Assembly (NCBI GenBank): GCA_964019165.1
Contig: OZ025284.1
Location: 3,132,773-3,196,772 of the forward strand
DNA from: Mastigias papua
Lineage: Eukaryota; Cnidaria; Scyphozoa; Rhizostomeae; Mastigiidae
Direction of reading: 5' to 3'
Length of the DNA: 64,000 bases
A model generated the notes under the pieces. The model searched no databases. It had not been told where the DNA came from and saw nothing but the letters and a program-made list of their open reading frames with translations. The position numbers and the translations under genes were made by a program. Of the stretch, positions 59,901-64,000 are shown piece after piece. Position 1 is the first letter of the stretch, and each line of letters begins with the position of its first letter.

Positions 59901-62092
59901 ACGAACATACTCCAAGATGAGCTTAGTCATGTTGTTACATGGGTGTAAACCATGTCTGGCAAAAATGAAGCTAAATCTAAAGGAAAGAGATCTCTCACAC
60001 CACATCAACTTAGAATATAAAAACATGAACTACTATTGACTTTTGTGTGCAGGGGGTGTGTAGGGGGTGTGTAGGGGGTGTGTAGGGGGTGTGTAGGGGG
60101 TGTGTAGGGTGTGTGTGTGTGTGTGGGTGGATAGATGGGTGTGTGCACGTGTCTCATGTGTGGTGAGGCTTGAATCCCTGCTTCTTTATGTGCATGATAC
60201 TTCATGAGGATGCTCACGAAGTGCTTGTTTTAGCAAATGTGTTGCAGGCCTATGCTTTTATATGCATGCATTGAAACTTTTGATGAAATAAAGTACTAGA
60301 CTGTACCTTCTCCCATAATCCTGGTACTAGTTTCTTTGACAAATCTACAACGTATGGAATCATTGAAAACATTTCTCCTGCAAGAAAAAAATCATCATGA
60401 GTGCTTCAACTGCTTTTCTATTTAATAAACGTATCTATATCTCTCATATACACACGTAACGCATATACATATATAACTATTTTGGCTCTATGATCCCGTT
60501 GTGGCATAAATTATTATAAACTACATTGCTTATTTATGGTATGTATCATCTCAGATTCAAATTACGGCCACTTACATAGCTCGGTAATATCAGGTACAGA
60601 TAAGGTGTACGCAGCATGATAATCGCGAAATAATCAAAGCAAAAATGCGCCAATGATATGACATAACTTGAGATAAAGTCAAATATTAAAATGCATCATA
60701 TCAGCGCAAGATAATGCTGGACAAAAACAATTCCAAATTATGCTTTAGGGCTACTAAAGTCTGTAGCGCCTTCCATCAATTTCAGATGGTGCTCACTGTG
60801 AATACCGCACTTTTGCAATAATAGCTAAAAAATGTTTCAGAAATTCGCAAAAGAATGTACAATTTTCTCCCAGAGGCAGCGGAAACCCTCTCGCTATCTA
60901 TCCAAACATGTCAATACAACAGCCAGAAATGTGAATGAGTCAGCATCAACCCTGCTGTGCATACGAGTGGGGAGTGGAGCCATGTGCATTCATTCATGCC
61001 ATCTAATCTCGGAGCCAGACCAAGGAATTCGACAAAACTCAGAAATTCTAACCGTACTACAAGTAAACCTTACTATATGGTGGCTGTGCTCAAGTAGTAA
61101 CTAACAATAATACTGGGTACTGTCGACCTTCAGCTTCAAACCTGATTATGAGGTATAAGCTATTAAGTCATAATCGCAAATGATCTTCACAAAATCGCTA
61201 AGCTCTAATGATCTCCACAATTAACTCTATGAGAGCGAACGTACAACGAAAATCTATTTCACTATGACCCAACAAACCATAAACCCCACGAACACTACAG
61301 TAACTACCCACTATAACAGTTCTGCTTCTACCTAACACAAAGAATTCAACAGTATGACTAATAGATTACGGAGACACGTAAGCACACTTCGCTAAAAAGA
61401 GTTAAAACGCTGGCCTACATGTCCCACAAATAGCCTATTATATTCAAAAAGGCGCATACTTGCTATCAAACTGTTATAAGTCACTAGAAACTAATAATCC
61501 TTCTGAAATAAGCGATTGATTTCAACCTACCAAAGCAACGTTTTGAACAGTCGATTACACTCACAGGAACTTCAACACCGACCACTTGTCTTGCTGCGCT
61601 ACATAAACACACCTCTCGCTCCCAGTCCACCAAACAACACGCAAAATAGGCGGAGAAGAGGACGTGTCCAAAATGGACGACACTAGCCAGAAACCGGCAT
61701 GCTTCAATAACACATAATCTCGCACCACTTTTCACTCTATAAAAGGCCTAAGGGGCTTCACAAAGAACCTGAGAGGTGAACTGGAGAGGTACTTTATTAA
61801 CACTCCCTGCATTAGCCTAGGTACTACACGGAACTTATTGCATAAGACGAGAGGCTCTAGTTAAATCCAGGAAAGGAGCTTACAGGTCAACTTCGTAAAC
61901 CACCGTAAAAGATAGTAAAGCAAAGCAAATGACTGCATGCTTTTATGTTCTAATCATACCTTGAAGAATATCTGAGGCATTTTCATTTTCGTCGACTGTG
62001 TTGCGGTTAGCATACTTTCCCAGAGGTTCTGAAATCTCTGAACACATATCAGATTGTAAAGTGAGCAAACTTCTGCATTCAACCATCGACAT
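52480..62092 (-). CDS. HK: Hexokinase, complete, seven coding exons, 510 residues
   Basis: Phosphorylates glucose and other hexoses with ATP in the cytosol, the first step of glycolysis. Seven minus-strand exons join in phase into 1,533 nt including the stop. Visible motifs: phosphate-1/ATP loop LDLGGTNFRVL at 134-144; the sugar-binding signature running from VGFTFSFP (197-204) to WTKGY (218-222); catalytic Asp in VNDTTGT (D256); LILGTGTNACYME at 275-287; NTEWGAFG at 308-315; MISGMYLGE in exon 5; and the adenosine-side LSEDGSGRGAAL at 486-497. It has a single catalytic unit, unlike the duplicated vertebrate HK1-3. The first 44 residues (exon 1) are not conserved, and I see no hydrophobic mitochondrial-binding helix there. 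It should be active. Confidence 0.97.
54760..55070 (-). repeat. Partial inverted copy of the 'AAGTTCC' family in hexokinase intron 6
   Basis: Shows the reverse of the family end: ACGTTTTCCTATAAAGAACC, AGAACCTACATATAGGAGGC and CTAGGGAATTTTTGAAG. This places the family in both genes. Confidence 0.5.
56110..56257 (-). CDS. HK: Hexokinase exon 6
   Basis: Encodes SDEAKKILDVLEHLGY through VCDIVSMRSARLAAAGLAT, the helical segment with the conserved V...V..R.A.L...G. Acceptor TTTTCAG, donor GTAGGA. Confidence 0.94.
56856..56927. repeat. TA-rich microsatellite
   Basis: TATAAATA blocks followed by (TA)n in hexokinase intron 5. Confidence 0.9.
57431..57586 (-). CDS. HK: Hexokinase exon 5
   Basis: Encodes YEKMISGMYLGEVARQVLVD through FETRFLSDIA, a highly conserved hexokinase block. 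Acceptor CCTATAG, donor GTAAGA, phase 2 out. Confidence 0.95.
58270..58562 (-). CDS. HK: Hexokinase exon 4: catalytic Asp and large domain
   Basis: Encodes LVNDTTGTMVSCAF, GLILGTGTNACYME and NTEWGAFGERG. The donor is read as GGT|GTAAGT, not CAG|GTGTAA, because only this gives an open frame (GEQVYEKM) into exon 5. Confidence 0.95.
59068..59595 (-). CDS. HK: Hexokinase exon 3: small domain and sugar signature
   Basis: 176 residues. Contains MLVTYVRSTPNGSEEGDF, LDLGGTNFRVLLVK and VGFTFSFP...SL..G.LI.WTKGY. Acceptor TTTTTAG, donor GTAAGT, phase 0 on both sides. Confidence 0.97.
60050..60125. repeat. 11-bp G-rich minisatellite in hexokinase intron 2
   Basis: Five tandem copies of (T/C)AGGGGGTGTG followed by a (GT)n stretch. 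The plus strand has five successive G5 runs 11 bp apart, a pattern able to form a G-quadruplex. The hexokinase transcript would carry the C-rich version. Confidence 0.92.
60307..60377 (-). CDS. HK: Hexokinase exon 2
   Basis: Encodes EMFSMIPYVVDLSKKLVPGL and then WEK, an N-terminal helix region. Acceptor TTGCAG, donor GTACAG. Phases 1 in and 0 out. Confidence 0.85.
61531..61735 (-). other. Possible alternative first exon of hexokinase
   Basis: An ATG-initiated minus-strand ORF reaches a good donor (TTTG|GTAGGT) after 68 codons in phase 1, the same phase as exon 1, so it could splice in frame to exon 2. Its N-terminus is hydrophobic (ASVVHFGHVLFSAYFACCLV). No conservation or transcript evidence is available; it may be chance. 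Confidence 0.25.
61960..62092 (-). CDS. HK: Hexokinase exon 1: N-terminal extension
   Basis: Begins MSMVECRSLLTLQ; a second ATG lies two codons on. Polar, ending ASDILQ in phase 1 at a GTATGA donor, which matches the phase of exon 2. The choice of start is inferred. Confidence 0.75.
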
Positions 62093-62551
62093 CGTGCTGT
62101 AAGTGAATACCTTTCAGCCCCCTGAAATACTGTACAATATCAAGTGCGTCTTTAACCTGAAACACTTTCCTTGCCTTCCTACCAGCTTTGAATCCACAAA
62201 ACAGAGATCGTTCTCTGTGACTCTGACTTAACAACTGAACCGAGTTGGAAGAAATCGTTCTTCAACACGCGCATATACGCGGGTGAATGGCTGCGTTCAG
62301 ACTCAGCTTCCTCCTGCTAAATCAGGCCCCTGCGAGTTCACGCGTCTGTTTTGTTTTTACTCTTGAAACATCCTGTCTCAAACACGTGACAGATGGCACT
62401 TCCCATCCCTTGAGGCCTCCCCCTTGAATTTCGCAAGTACTGCAAAAACTAAGCATCTCGCACACAAGAATGAACTTGTCATTTACTTGATGCCACATAC
62501 AGGGGTATCCCCCCTTTGCCTATCGTATATCTTTCTCTTTTTTCGCATGTA
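62093..62551. other. Hexokinase upstream region
   Basis: About 460 bp between the hexokinase start codon and the Tigger element. It must include 5' untranslated sequence and the proximal promoter. I see no convincing minus-strand TATA box. CpG and GC content are higher than in the introns. Confidence 0.4.
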
Positions 62552-63952
62552 CAGTAGAACTCGCATAATTCGGATCGGCTTTATCCGGATTTCGGTGTAT
62601 TCCGGACAGAATTACTAAGTCCAATTAATTTCCTATTGAATTGTACTAAATTAATTCCCATTATCCGGATTTCCTAGTCCGGATAAATGCATAAACCGGA
62701 CTATATGTTTGGGCAATTATGCTATTCTTTTACCGTAGTCCGGATAAACGATCTTAGAAATATGTCAATGAGCACAGGTGTATTCTTCACTGTATTACCA
62801 TATCCTAACTGCATACATTATAACCAATAAGTGACATGAATCCCTGCTTCAAGCAGAGGCCAGCGTGTTGGCAACACTTTAAAACAATACACTTTCATAA
62901 TTATCATGGCTTCATAGCGAAAGCATACAGATCGTACGTACCAAGAGAAATATAGAGTAATTAAATTTTGCGATGAGAATCCGGGAATAAAAAGAAGCGA
63001 CATAGCGTTAAAGTTTGGAATAAAACCACAGACTTTAAGGCATATGATGAAAGTAGAAACGAAGAAAAAAGTTTTTAATGTTGTGGAAAATCCGCCAGAT
63101 GCAAGAAAGGGTACAATAAAGCGTGTAAAAAATGTACGTTTTCCAACATCGAAGCCGCTTTTATTATTTGTCTCCGTCAGTATTGTACCGATCCGGATTT
63201 GAAAATTGATGGAGACATGCTTGTAGCAAAGGCTGACTATTTCTGAAGGAATTGGGTTGTGAAAGTTCGGAAATGACCTCGGGATGGATCCACTGATGTA
63301 GAAAACGCTACGGAATGGGGGAAATTTTGAAATCAAGCGAAGCAGGGGATACTGAAGTGTGAAAGAGTGAAAGGTAGGAAAACTAAAGGAGATCCTAAAG
63401 TTGTATGAACCAGAGAACATTTTTAGTGCTGATGAAACCGGTCTGTTCTGGCCACTGTTACCAGAAAAAGCCTAGGATTCATCGGTACAAAGCAGCATGG
63501 TGGTAAAAAAACAAGACTAGGATTACTGCATTAGTTGCGGCAAACATGACTGGAAGGGAAAAATTGCTGCTGATAGTGGTGGGCAAAACCCAAAAGCCTC
63601 TGGCTTTCAGAAATGTGCTTCATATTCTCGTTACTTACAGGGCAAATAAGAAAGCGTGGATGACAAGGGAACTGTTCACTGAATGGTTAATGAAACTAGA
63701 CAGACAAATAAAACTTAAACATAGAAAAATTGCAATGGTAGTCGACAACTGCACAACCCATCCGTCAATAGGTATTCAGGAGTGACTTGAATTATGACAT
63801 TGTACGTGAATCCGAAATATGCTGGGAGTGATCTCCAAACAACAACACAAATTTAACGGGGTCACAGAAAAAATTTTAGCGTAATCCGGATTTGCTTTAA
63901 TCCGGACGAATTTTGGCGGTCCAATTAGATCCGGATTATGCGAGTTCTACTG
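62552..63952 (+). mobile_element. Tigger/pogo DNA transposon, 1,401 bp, decayed
   Basis: The left end CAGTAGAACTCGCATAATTC and the inverse of the right end CAGTAGAACTCGCATAATCC match at 24 of 25 positions, with TA on both flanks. Extra CCGGAT motifs lie just inside both ends. The interior holds a broken transposase gene. Confidence 0.92.
62906..63850 (+). pseudogene. Tigger/pogo transposase pseudogene
   Basis: The N-terminal CENP-B-type helix-turn-helix is readable as YQEKYRVIKFCDENPG then SDIALKFGIKPQTLRHMMK. After a frame change NIEAAFIICLRQYC and GDMLVAKADYF match the second DNA-binding half. Later MTGREKLLLIVVGK, KKAWMTRELFTEWL and MVVDNCTTHPS match the DDE domain, including the second catalytic Asp. 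In-frame stops (the first at 62915) and at least two frame shifts inactivate it. Confidence 0.88.
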
Positions 63953-64000
63953 TATTTTCTTTTTTATGCCCAGGTATCACAACAGATGGCTAGGGGGCTT

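Noticed and set aside
62818..63420. 200-codon minus-strand ORF
   Set aside because: It is antisense to the Tigger transposase remnant, whose plus-strand reading matches known domains.

Overview
This is an AT-rich, intron-rich animal nuclear DNA segment. It holds no operons, ribosome-binding-site spacing or CRISPR arrays. Two conserved multi-exon genes lie on the minus strand, and I rebuilt their exons by hand from splice signals, reading phase and family motifs. The large introns, compound microsatellites, many short inverted-repeat transposons and a single-domain hexokinase fit an invertebrate metazoan. I cannot name the phylum from sequence alone.

Gene 1 (518-45755, minus) is an ADAM metalloprotease-disintegrin gene. 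I find 22 coding exons with continuous phase, encoding about 599 residues. In order these are a signal peptide, a prodomain with cysteine switch, a furin-type RIRR site, a reprolysin catalytic domain with HELGHNLGMAHD, a disintegrin domain and most of the cysteine-rich domain. The remaining 3' exons (end of cysteine-rich, EGF, membrane and tail regions) lie off the left edge. Gene 2 (52480-62092, minus) is a complete seven-exon hexokinase of 510 residues with the ATP/phosphate motifs, the catalytic Asp and the glucose-binding region. About 6.7 kb without a recognisable gene separates the hexokinase stop from the ADAM start codon.

The introns carry most of the mobile DNA. ADAM intron 7 holds a full-length Ty1/copia retrotransposon (21888-26453) with 223-bp LTRs that look identical, an initiator-tRNA-Met half-molecule type primer site, and one uninterrupted Gag-Pol ORF. 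It is antisense to ADAM. Its 5-bp target duplication covers intron positions +3 to +7, so it landed inside the 5' splice site and rebuilt it. The same intron holds a 5'-truncated non-LTR retrotransposon, a tRNA-like SINE head and a 216-bp near-perfect palindrome. Other introns hold a decayed Tc1-like element nested in a Tigger-like terminal-repeat element, several MITE families (one nested in another with a visible TA duplication) and two (TA)n/(GT)n compound microsatellites. A decayed Tigger/pogo transposon with clear ends and a TA duplication lies about 460 bp upstream of the hexokinase start codon.

I see no new multi-gene biological system. The most unusual feature is the copia insertion into the ADAM splice donor. 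All junctions and identities come from reading the sequence, without alignments or transcript data.
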